DNA of 64,000 bases from Ardenticatenaceae bacterium (GTDB lineage Bacteria; Chloroflexota; Anaerolineae; Promineifilales; Promineifilaceae): positions 1 through 64,000 of the forward strand of contig JACKBX010000008.1 in the NCBI GenBank assembly GCA_020634375.1. The letters run 5' to 3'. Of the stretch, positions 45,401 through 52,560 are shown in pieces. A program made the translations under genes and the position numbers. Positions within the stretch are counted from its first letter, which is position 1. Each line of letters starts with the position of its first letter. A model generated the notes under the pieces. That model did not search any database, had not been told where the DNA came from, and saw only the letters and a program-made list of their open reading frames with translations.

Positions 45401-46256
45401 TCACCTGGGCAGCGTAGACGGTGACGGTACAGGTTTCGCCCTCGGCAAAGTCGGCGTTTGGGTTGATGGTGAAGGCAGTGGGGCCACCGGAAACGGCCGT
45501 ATCTGCAACCATCCGCGTGCCACTGCTGGCGCAGGCAATTTGGAACCAGTCACCAGCCACATTGACTGCTTCACTGAAAGTTATGCTGAGGTCTGCGTCC
45601 ACGGGCACGGCCGTTGCCCCATCAGTTGGGTTTGTACTGCTGACGCTGGGAGCGGTGTCACCACCGCCACTACAATTAAATGTTTGTCCTGTGTTAACAG
45701 CGTCAAAAGTCTCAGCAGATGAGGTAGCCCAAGTAAAGTCCTCATAAATGGCCCCTGTGCCGCTCAACTGCAGGGAGTCGCCTACTGGTGTGCTGCCGGA
45801 TTCCGTTACACCAATATCTACACTTGTCATGCCATCAGCGGGGCCGCCAATGGCCGTAAAGCTGCCTTCATAGCTCAAGAATTGAATGACATTGTTTCCA
45901 CTATCAACCAGAGCCAATCCATCGGGCGCACCGTTTTGTATACCACTATAAGCAATCGATACAACACCACAACCATTTTGTAAATCTGGAATTGTGCCAG
46001 AAAGGTTCGCCGTGCCATAAGAAGCCCCCCCATTACCATTATAAAAAACAATAGACCAGCCGCTTAAGTCAGTACCAGTTGGCCCGGCGACTTCGACTGC
46101 TTCGCCAGTGTCGGTACTGGCATTATCATAATGGATTTCATTTATGAAAATAGTTATATCAAGCGGTGCGGCAACGGCCGTTCCCCCGCCACTTAATACC
46201 AGTAAAAAAATTGCCAACAAACCCAATAATCCCAAACTCAAGTAACGACGTTGCAT
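42498..46256 (-). CDS. secreted ExeM/NucH-type endonuclease/exonuclease, paralogue 1
   Basis: A 1252-residue exported protein. Signal peptide about 1-30; lamin-tail-like domain (about 33-195, INEIHYDN...GEAVEVAG); Ig-like Big_5 domain (about 200-310); OB-fold-like domain (about 315-430, IQGIVVGDFQ...GFFVQEED); endonuclease/exonuclease/phosphatase domain (about 575-905, LKVATFNVLNYF, VGLMEIEND, AVNHLKSKGSACD, LIIGDLNSYAMEDP, RASDHDPIIVGL); a second lamin-tail domain (about 905-1080, IINEVDYDQVGTDTAEFIEL); and a C-terminal membrane helix ending AKRKRN. It should stay surface-anchored and degrade extracellular DNA or phosphodiesters. AAGGAG lies 9 nt before the ATG. A larger paralogue is directly upstream. 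Confidence 0.88.
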   Translation of the reverse strand: MQRRYLSLGLLGLLAIFLLVLSGGGTAVAAPLDITIFINEIHYDNASTDTGEAVEVAGPTGTDLSGWSIVFYNGNGGASYGTANLSGTIPDLQNGCGVVSIAYSGIQNGAPDGLALVDSGNNVIQFLSYEGSFTAIGGPADGMTSVDIGVTESGSTPVGDSLQLSGTGAIYEDFTWATSSAETFDAVNTGQTFNCSGGGDTAPSVSSTNPTDGATAVPVDADLSITFSEAVNVAGDWFQIACASSGTRMVADTAVSGGPTAFTINPNADFAEGETCTVTVYAAQVTDQDSDDPPDNMAADYIWNFTTFTASACAAADTPIHTIQGSGAASPEDNNIHTIQGIVVGDFQASDINGFFVQEEDAEADADPQTSEGIFVYEGSNSVDVAMGDEVQVTGTIDEYYTLTELTTVTDVHVCSSGNAMPTAGSITLPLAATNALEQYEGMRVTTAQTWTVTNSYFLGRGGALTLSYNDRLMQPTQVTTPGMAANAWQASNNLNQIILDEGSLIQNPDPIVYPAPGGLSASNTVRGGDQVSDLIGVLTYSYYGWSGSLDAYRIHPTQAPTFSSSNSRPATPPAVGGTLKVATFNVLNYFNTFTGCTAGVSGAAIDCRGAEDATEFTRQRDKIINAIVTLDADVVGLMEIENDGYGGSSAIADLVDGLNAVAGAGTYAYVDADALMGTINILGTDAIKVGLLYKPGTVSLVGDTAVLNSTIDITFLDTKNRPTLIQSFQETASGEIFTVAVNHLKSKGSACDDVSDPDTGDGQGNCNLTREAAAQAMVNYLVTDPTNVSDPDFLIIGDLNSYAMEDPIVAIEAASYTNLAKLYGDTYGYSFDGQWGTLDYALSSSSLTSQVSNARGWHINADEPIVLDYNTNFKSAGQIASLYNADAYRASDHDPIIVGLNLTLPHDVIINEVDYDQVGTDTAEFIELKNISTGTVSLNGYTVELVNGSDGSVYETITLPDVTLAAGAYYLLCASSPQVTNCDWTGAFASIQNGAPDAIGLRYQGSLVDALSYEGSVAGYTETSATVAADSNSVMGISISRFPDGIDTDDNSADFSARCITPGTANSSQTGSCTVDFMEECTVSTGTPISVGTTNPIALEFTDLGSPAISCVRVMYFGYDHPNASSALQTGAYWHIEAIPSDAGTTTAFTYDLTLPFTNPVYPDDKVCRWLEGAGSGYGWDCEAGAIGDYTATNLTRSGLHGFSDWAVGDYVGPTAVTLQTLSTQPTAAWLPLLALIAGLFFIVIAKRKRN

Positions 46257-46360
46257 CTTTGCAAACTCCTTGTTTTAACGATGTGCAAATAAACTATTAG
46301 CCATATAAGTCTTACTGCCTGGCAAGCAGAGCAAATTGTAAAGGAATGCTACATCTTGAC

Positions 46361-46406
46361 AAGAAAAAAGAGGTTGCAACAATTCAGCTGCAACCTCTTT
46401 TTTCTT
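46361..46406 (-). terminator. strong intrinsic terminator of the second nuclease gene
   Basis: A perfect 18-bp stem: 46361-46378 (AAGAAAAAAGAGGTTGCA) with 46389-46406, loop 10 nt. On the minus strand the stem ends in six T. It starts 21 nt after the stop codon of the gene at 46428-51203. The remaining intergenic bases down to 46257 carry the leader of the next gene. Confidence 0.9.
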
Positions 46407-46427
46407 ATTTTCTATGCACCAGAACGT

Positions 46428-49400
46428 TTATTTGAAGAAACGACGGCGCAATGGCAGACCTACCAACATCATGGGCAAGCTGAACAGAGTTGCCAGCCAG
46501 CCGGAGTTGTTGGTGGATGTGGGAGCGACGGCCGTTGCCGTATCCGCCTGCATGATCACAGGTAAATACAACTCATACGTTGTATTCACCGTCACTTCCA
46601 CCGAATCCACAATACCCAAGGGTTCATGCGTTGGGCTGCGCAATTCTGCTGTGATGACATGTGTACCAGGCAGCAAGTCTACCGTCGTGGCGTAATCCAT
46701 CACCACGCCAACTTGCACACCATCCACCCAGACGTGCCAGTGACCATCAGTGGGGATAACGAAATTAGTGGTGGTGATAATAACCGGAACAGAAACAGCC
46801 GAATTGTTCGTACCCGTAAACACCGCTCCATCTGTCGGGCTTGTAATTTCCAGTGTGGGGAAGGTCAGTCCAATCACCACCGGGTCATGGTCAGAAGCAC
46901 GGTATGGTTCCTCACCGTACAGAATAACATGTTGGTTTGTTGTCTTGAACTCCATATTGTAATCCAACGAAACCGGCTCATCAGAGTTAATATGCCAATC
47001 TGTCGCGCCTACCACCAATGGCAGCAAGCCAGTGCTCGCCAGTGCATGATCCAAATACCCCCATTGGCCATCAAAGGAGTATCCATATGCATCTGCACCC
47101 TGATATTGAGTGAGCAGGTTGGTATACCCAGCACTTTCGATCGTCTGAATTGGGTCTTCCATCGCATATGAGTTAAGGTCGCCAATGATCAAGAAGCGGT
47201 CTGTGCCGCTGTTGGTCGGGTCTGTCACCAGATAATCTACCAAAGCCTGTGCTGCGGCCGTGCGCGTCAGGTTACAGTTACCTTGTCCATCACCCGTATC
47301 CGGGTCGCCATCGCAAGCTGACCCTTTGGACTTCAGGTGGTTTACCGCAACCGTGACCATCTCGCCAGTCGTATTTTCGGCAAACGTTTGGATCAGCGTC
47401 GGGCGGTTCAGCGTGTCAATGAAGTTCGGATCAACTGAACTATCCAGAATGACGTAATCACCTACAGGTGTGACATTGGCCGGTTGATAAATCAGAGCAA
47501 CTTTGATAGCGTCTGTGCCAATCACACCAGTATCAATGTATGCGTAGGTTCCAGTGCCGGCAGCTGCGTTCAGCCCATCTACCAGATTTTGTAACGCATC
47601 ATCGGTGATGTGATTTTCCAGTTCCATCAGGCCCACTATGTCCGCATCCATCGCTACGATGGCATTGATGATCTTGGTACGCTGACGGTCAAATTCCTCA
47701 GCACTGTCAGCGCCGCGGCAATCCATATCTTGCGAAGGCCCACAAATGGGACCACTGTCGTCAATCGTGCTGAAGTAGTTGAGGACGTTAAAGCTGGCAA
47801 CTTGAATCATGCTGTTGGTGTCTTCCGGTACGGCCGTACGCGCATTAGCGTGGTCGAATACCACCGGTTCTGTCGGGAAGACGCGGTAATCATCGGACGA
47901 ATCATTGTTGTAATGATCTACAACACCCACAATGCCGCCGGAAACCACATCACCGCCCCGCAGCGTATTGGTGAAAGTCAACTGCGGGTCAGGGTACACG
48001 ATGGGATCGGCATTTTGTGCCGGATTTGCATCGTCAATGGTCACACCGCTGCGGTTGTTAAGGTCTTGTAGGTCGAGCGCATCTTGTCCTGGCAACACCA
48101 CATTAGTCGGCTGCGGCAGACGACCGCCAATGCTCAGGCGTACCTGTCCAAAGCGGCCCAAGTAGTAGCTGTTCGTCACAGTCAACTCATCATTGATGGC
48201 GATGAGCATGCCTTCGTAGTATTCCCAATCATCCGCTTCTGCCAATGGTAGGGTAACAACAGTGGGGGTAACGGTATCTGTGCCGCAGACGCTGACGGTG
48301 GCGCTTCCCAGTTCAGTCAGGCCGCGATACTCGCTGACCGAACCTTGCACACGCACAACATCACCTTCGTTTACGGCCGTCGAATTGTAAACAAAGATAC
48401 CTTCCGAAGTCATCGTGTCGCCGTCAAAGTCAGCATTTTCTTCTTGGATATAGTAGCCGTTGAGCGTTGACTGATAGTCACCAACTACAACACCTTCTAC
48501 CACCACACTGCTGCCTACTAGCGGCGATTCGAGGCCCGCACCCTGCACAAAGTGGATGGGCGTGGCTGGATCACCGCATACGCCTGGGTCAAATGTGCCA
48601 ACTGTAAAGCTAAAAGCATAATCACCAGCCATCGGCGCGCCACTGTCGACACCCGTCACTTGATCGGCCAACACGTTGACAAAGCAGATTTCGCCATTCA
48701 CAAAGGGTGTGGTAGGTGTGATGGTGTAGCTAGCGGCCGGGCCAGATGTCACATCCCCCGTAACATTGCCACTGATAGCGCAATTAATATCAAACCATGA
48801 GGTCGTTACAGACACTGGCTCGCTGAAATCGATCGTAATCAAGGTATCGGTAAGAACGCCAGTAGCACCGTCTGCCGGAGACGTATTGAGTACGACAGGT
48901 GCATCCAGTAGGACTTGCACATCACTGAGACGGCGCGGTTTGATTTCATTGAGGGTATTATATTGGGTGGCGAACCCAACCACATGAATCAATTCGCCAT
49001 CGGCTGCGCCGAGGTTGCAAACGTTGACGCCTGTATCGGCATCCACGTAGACAGTTACGGCTCCAGAGCCATCATCTACCAGGAAGTCGTAGTTGCCGGA
49101 ACAGCCAGTCAAATCAGAGATGGTGCCTTCAAGTTCGACAATCCAGCCTTCGCCATTGCCCGCATCTAATGCGCTTGTGGTGTAAGAGATGGGGGTGACT
49201 TCGGGGCCGGCGCCCAGGTTGTTGTAATAGCTGAGGGAGCCTAACTGTTCTTCGCCGCTATAAGCACCACGAACGCCGACAACCTGTACCACGTCGCCAT
49301 AGTTCAGGGTAGGAACGAGTGAGGTATCGTAAATGGGAATGCCCCCGGTGGCATCTTGGATGGCCCACCCGGCAAAGTTATATGTGCCGGGTAAATAGGT

Positions 49401-51203
49401 GACGGTTCCGGAGATGGCAAAGGTTTCGCCGTTGCTACCCGCGCGGGCGGTGGCGATGGGGACGGTAACGATGTTAACCGTCATAACCCCAGTCTGTGCC
49501 AATTCGAAGGGGATGCCGTTGAGGTCGCCATATGTCCAGGTGGCATTGGGATTTCCTACACCCCAGTTCCCATCATAGCGAGTCGTGTAAGAGTACACGC
49601 CGGGTATGGTGGGGGTCATGACGCCAGTGAATTCATCGTTGTTACCAAGTTGGGTGTTGAAGGACATGGGGAACCACTCCCAATTGCCGGGGTCTGTTTC
49701 TGTGCCAAAGCCAACTTCTGCTTTAAGGCCACGCCCTTCGCCGGAGGGATTGGTCACATTATTGATGTACAACTGACCATAAATATTCTCTGTCGCTGTA
49801 TCCATGTCGGTTGTAGTGGTGGATGGCCCATTCAAATTGGCCCAGCCGACAGTGACATTACGATAATCATTGACGGTTGCCGTACCGCCTACTGTATAGG
49901 AATGGTTGTTGGTGTTGAGCCAATCCCACTGTGAACCGCCGGAATCGACAATGTACTTATATTCATGCGTTCCTGCCGATAGAGCGGGGACAGTCGCCGT
50001 GAAAACGTCGTTGGCCGCATCGGCGGTCAAAAGCAGAGCAGTGGGGTTCCAACCATTAAAGTCACCAGCCAGGTAGACCGCTTCCCCAGGCAGCACCACG
50101 TCTTCCAGGTCGTGGTAGACAAAGGTAATGTCGCCGGTGAGGGATTGAACGGTGAAGGTGGTGGCGTTGCTGCCGCTGCCGCTTGTGCCGCTGTAAACGG
50201 CCGTATTCTCCACCACATCGCCATAATCCCCGGTGTGGGTGACAATGAAGGTGAAGGTAACGGCCGTGCTCGGCGCAACTTCGCCATTCCAGGTTAGTTC
50301 GTCGGCAATAACGGCCGCGCCTGCGGGCTGTTCGACCCAACTGGCGAAAGTAGTGCTGACGGGTAAGGTGTCGGTGACGTAAACGGCCGTATCGGTTACA
50401 CTACCGTTATTTGCCAGGACAACGGTGTAGGTTACTAGGCTATGATAGATGACGTTGGTATCGGGAACGGCCGTTTTACTCATTTGCAAATCGGCGCTCG
50501 GCGACAAAACAGTGAAGGGGTCTGTTGGCATCACTTGCAAATCGACATCACTACCAGCCCAGTTAGCCGGATTACTAATCGCGGCTAACAAAGCATCCCG
50601 CGTACCGGTTGTCGTGCCCGTATATACAGCATTGTCTATCTCTATCAAAGCAACCGCGCTGGTTTCGTCAGTTAAACCCAACGGAAGTGCAGAAGTGTTC
50701 GAGCTAGTAGCATCAGCCTGCCAACCTGTACCTTCACTGTTCAGCGCATAGACAAAGGTTGGCGTGTCCGAGGCTCCCTGAAACGCCAATATTTGGTCGC
50801 CGCTGGTTGAAAGGGCAAGACCATTTGTACCGACAATTGCATCATTATCAACGGTAAAATCTGCTGAAGGGAATGTGATAACCGTACCGGCAGCAATGGC
50901 TGCGGGAGCCGTATATTTGTATGCACCTTCACAACAGCGAAACGCATCGGCAGCGGTCCAACCACTATCAGTGAAACGAATTTCAGTGCCAGTATCAAGG
51001 TCCACAAGCGTTACGAATGCAAACCCGTCAGGTGTATCGTAATTGAATCCAATAATGGCTATATCGCCTGGGCCTAATACAGACACCTCCGGCGCTGCTA
51101 AAGCACTTTGGCCTAATCCCAACAACCCTGCTAACAATGTCACTGCCAGTAAGATTGCGAAAACAAGCCACTTTAGGGGGGAATGAATTTGATGTTCTAA
51201 CAT
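46428..51203 (-). CDS. secreted ExeM/NucH-type nuclease with glycan-binding module, paralogue 2
   Basis: A 1591-residue exported protein. The start at 51203 has GGAGG 5 nt upstream; a longer frame to 51401 is not supported. Signal peptide about 1-40; a beta domain common in secreted nucleases (GDIAIIGFNYD...IRFTDSGW, about 45-220); a DUF11 repeat (about 240-360); a CBM48/AMPK-like glycan-binding domain (about 365-470, AVYLAGDFNGWNP); OB-fold domains; a Big_5 domain (about 800-900); the nuclease domain (about 1130-1450, QVASFNVLNYF, AVNHLKSKGSACDGD, LIIGDLNSYAMEDP, RASDHDPVVIGL); an Ig-like domain; ELYLPVIM; a Ser/Thr-rich spacer and a basic membrane tail (PLRRRFFK). Its nuclease part is strikingly similar to the next gene's. 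Confidence 0.87.
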   Translation of the reverse strand: MLEHQIHSPLKWLVFAILLAVTLLAGLLGLGQSALAAPEVSVLGPGDIAIIGFNYDTPDGFAFVTLVDLDTGTEIRFTDSGWTAADAFRCCEGAYKYTAPAAIAAGTVITFPSADFTVDNDAIVGTNGLALSTSGDQILAFQGASDTPTFVYALNSEGTGWQADATSSNTSALPLGLTDETSAVALIEIDNAVYTGTTTGTRDALLAAISNPANWAGSDVDLQVMPTDPFTVLSPSADLQMSKTAVPDTNVIYHSLVTYTVVLANNGSVTDTAVYVTDTLPVSTTFASWVEQPAGAAVIADELTWNGEVAPSTAVTFTFIVTHTGDYGDVVENTAVYSGTSGSGSNATTFTVQSLTGDITFVYHDLEDVVLPGEAVYLAGDFNGWNPTALLLTADAANDVFTATVPALSAGTHEYKYIVDSGGSQWDWLNTNNHSYTVGGTATVNDYRNVTVGWANLNGPSTTTTDMDTATENIYGQLYINNVTNPSGEGRGLKAEVGFGTETDPGNWEWFPMSFNTQLGNNDEFTGVMTPTIPGVYSYTTRYDGNWGVGNPNATWTYGDLNGIPFELAQTGVMTVNIVTVPIATARAGSNGETFAISGTVTYLPGTYNFAGWAIQDATGGIPIYDTSLVPTLNYGDVVQVVGVRGAYSGEEQLGSLSYYNNLGAGPEVTPISYTTSALDAGNGEGWIVELEGTISDLTGCSGNYDFLVDDGSGAVTVYVDADTGVNVCNLGAADGELIHVVGFATQYNTLNEIKPRRLSDVQVLLDAPVVLNTSPADGATGVLTDTLITIDFSEPVSVTTSWFDINCAISGNVTGDVTSGPAASYTITPTTPFVNGEICFVNVLADQVTGVDSGAPMAGDYAFSFTVGTFDPGVCGDPATPIHFVQGAGLESPLVGSSVVVEGVVVGDYQSTLNGYYIQEENADFDGDTMTSEGIFVYNSTAVNEGDVVRVQGSVSEYRGLTELGSATVSVCGTDTVTPTVVTLPLAEADDWEYYEGMLIAINDELTVTNSYYLGRFGQVRLSIGGRLPQPTNVVLPGQDALDLQDLNNRSGVTIDDANPAQNADPIVYPDPQLTFTNTLRGGDVVSGGIVGVVDHYNNDSSDDYRVFPTEPVVFDHANARTAVPEDTNSMIQVASFNVLNYFSTIDDSGPICGPSQDMDCRGADSAEEFDRQRTKIINAIVAMDADIVGLMELENHITDDALQNLVDGLNAAAGTGTYAYIDTGVIGTDAIKVALIYQPANVTPVGDYVILDSSVDPNFIDTLNRPTLIQTFAENTTGEMVTVAVNHLKSKGSACDGDPDTGDGQGNCNLTRTAAAQALVDYLVTDPTNSGTDRFLIIGDLNSYAMEDPIQTIESAGYTNLLTQYQGADAYGYSFDGQWGYLDHALASTGLLPLVVGATDWHINSDEPVSLDYNMEFKTTNQHVILYGEEPYRASDHDPVVIGLTFPTLEITSPTDGAVFTGTNNSAVSVPVIITTTNFVIPTDGHWHVWVDGVQVGVVMDYATTVDLLPGTHVITAELRSPTHEPLGIVDSVEVTVNTTYELYLPVIMQADTATAVAPTSTNNSGWLATLFSLPMMLVGLPLRRRFFK

Positions 51204-51643
51204 TTTTCCTCCAAAACTTGATGTTTGTGGTGTATGGATACCAGGGTGTGAGTCAGCTTGCACAATACACCACTTAATTAATGAAAGGTTTTCCCGCAAC
51301 TGGTCAGCAACGGCCGTAATCAACCAACCTACGTCTATGAATCGCGTAAACGCTTGCAATTGTAGTGGGAAAACCATAGGACATATCCATATATTAACCA
51401 CTTATAGGAGCGGCGCAATATTAGACTTGTTAACCTCTTGTAAACAAATATCCGGTTTGTGATCAGCTTGGGTGATTATCAGTGGAAATTTGGCCGCCCT
51501 TGCTTTACACTATCTTGAAACAGGCGGATAGAAGATAGAAGATGGAAGATAGAGGATAGAGATAGAGAAAATTTCTCATGGACAACACCCCATCACAAAC
51601 AACCATTCATCCTTCATCCGTCATCCTTACTCAGGAGGTTTCC
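51204..51643. other. 440-bp divergent intergenic region with word repeats
   Basis: Separates the nuclease gene (leftward) from the EAD gene (rightward). It contains one ACGGCCGT at about 51311, a gatagaaga word repeat (51527-51568), a catccttcatcc word repeat (51606-51632, also found at 27531-27563), and AGGAGG at 51633-51638, which sets the EAD start. No convincing RNA gene or -35/-10 pair was found. Confidence 0.55.
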
Positions 51644-52375
51644 ATGTCCCAATACATTGACCCCGTTCATCTACGCCAGGTCTTGACCCAGTATTACAAC
51701 GACAGCGAACTGCATACCATGTGCTTCGATTTAGGCATTGACTACGAAGACATCGGCGGGCGCGGCAAAACAGAAAAGGTGGTGGAACTGCTCGGCTTTG
51801 CCCAGCGCAACAACCGCCTTGACGACATCGCCGCTTACGTGCGCCGCACCCGCCCCTTTGTGCAGTTGCAAATGACCGATACCCTGCCCCCTTTGCCCGC
51901 AGTGGGGATTGGCAGCGGCACGAGCATTACCGTTCACGTTGCGGGCGATTTTGTAGGAGGAGATAAAGTGGAAGGCGATAAAGTAACAGGCGACAAAATT
52001 ACTGTAGGCAATATCAGCGGCAGCAGCGGCGTTGCCATTGGGCGCGGCGCAGCGGCGACGGTGACGACCATTACCCAGGCTGCACCGCAGAGCCAGGATG
52101 ATTTCCGGCAGCAGTTGCAAGCATTGCAGGCGATGCTGGCAAAAGCCATTGCCGATGGCGACTTTGCCGATGCCGATGATGCGCAAGATGCCGCCGATGA
52201 CCTGGACAAAGCGCTTGATGAGGCCAAGAAGGATACCCCCCGCGCTGACCGGCTTGCTAACAAACTGGAAGCGGTGACGAAGACGATTGAAACCGGGGCA
52301 AAGACGGGCGCGGCTATCCTCAAAGCCACGCCCATCATTGCCGCTCTCATCAAAGCGGCCAGCGCCATTTTCTAG
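51644..52375 (+). CDS. EAD-domain protein with GDK repeat and hydrophobic tail
   Basis: A 243-residue protein. Residues about 4-70 match the effector-associated domain (EAD1-like) pattern: LRQVLTQYYNDSELHTMCFD, LGIDYEDIGGRGK, VELLGFAQRNNRLDDI. A low-complexity beta segment follows (about 100-130): GDFVGGDKVEGDKVTGDK, then ITVGNISGSSGVAIGRG. Then a coiled-coil-like helical region (about 145-215) and a hydrophobic C-terminus (AILKATPIIAALIKAASAIF). EADs are known from bacterial NLR-like conflict systems as adaptors joining sensors to effectors. The next gene, an NB-ARC/TPR protein, carries the same GDK repeat. The tail may disturb or enter membranes (inference). AGGAGG sits 5 nt before the ATG at 51644. 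Confidence 0.78.
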   Translation: MSQYIDPVHLRQVLTQYYNDSELHTMCFDLGIDYEDIGGRGKTEKVVELLGFAQRNNRLDDIAAYVRRTRPFVQLQMTDTLPPLPAVGIGSGTSITVHVAGDFVGGDKVEGDKVTGDKITVGNISGSSGVAIGRGAAATVTTITQAAPQSQDDFRQQLQALQAMLAKAIADGDFADADDAQDAADDLDKALDEAKKDTPRADRLANKLEAVTKTIETGAKTGAAILKATPIIAALIKAASAIF

Positions 52376-52384
52376 CATGATCCG

Positions 52385-52536
52385 GTAGGGGCGGGACGAC
52401 GCGGAAAGGATTAGGCATAGCAAACACCCTTCTCTCCGCGTCGTCTCGCCCAACCAGATGGCAATAACCGGGCGAGACGACCAGGAGACAAGGCATTGCG
52501 CCCAGACAAACCTTTTCCCGGTCGTCCCGCCCCTAC
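52385..52536. repeat. REP-like element, third stem type (GTAGGGGCGGGACGAC)
   Basis: A 152-bp element bounded by GTAGGGGCGGGACGAC (52385-52400) and its exact complement GTCGTCCCGCCCCTAC (52521-52536). Two inner arms, TCCGCGTCGTCTCGCCC (52434-52450) and CGGGCGAGACGACC (52469-52482), also pair with the outer arms. The GTAGGGG head equals that of the other REPs in this window, but the stem differs. It fills the space between the EAD and NB-ARC genes, apart from the ribosome site of the latter. Confidence 0.8.
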
Positions 52537-52560
52537 CCAATTTTGTTATAGGAGGGATTG

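Noticed and set aside
51204..51643. Small RNA or riboswitch in the large divergent gap
   Set aside because: Only word repeats and one palindrome are visible; no conserved RNA fold or terminator was recognised.
51961..51976. Internal start (AGGAGG followed by GTG) inside the EAD gene
   Set aside because: The AGGAGG encodes the GGDK repeat itself. The spacing is plausible, but the product would lack the EAD and there is no other support.
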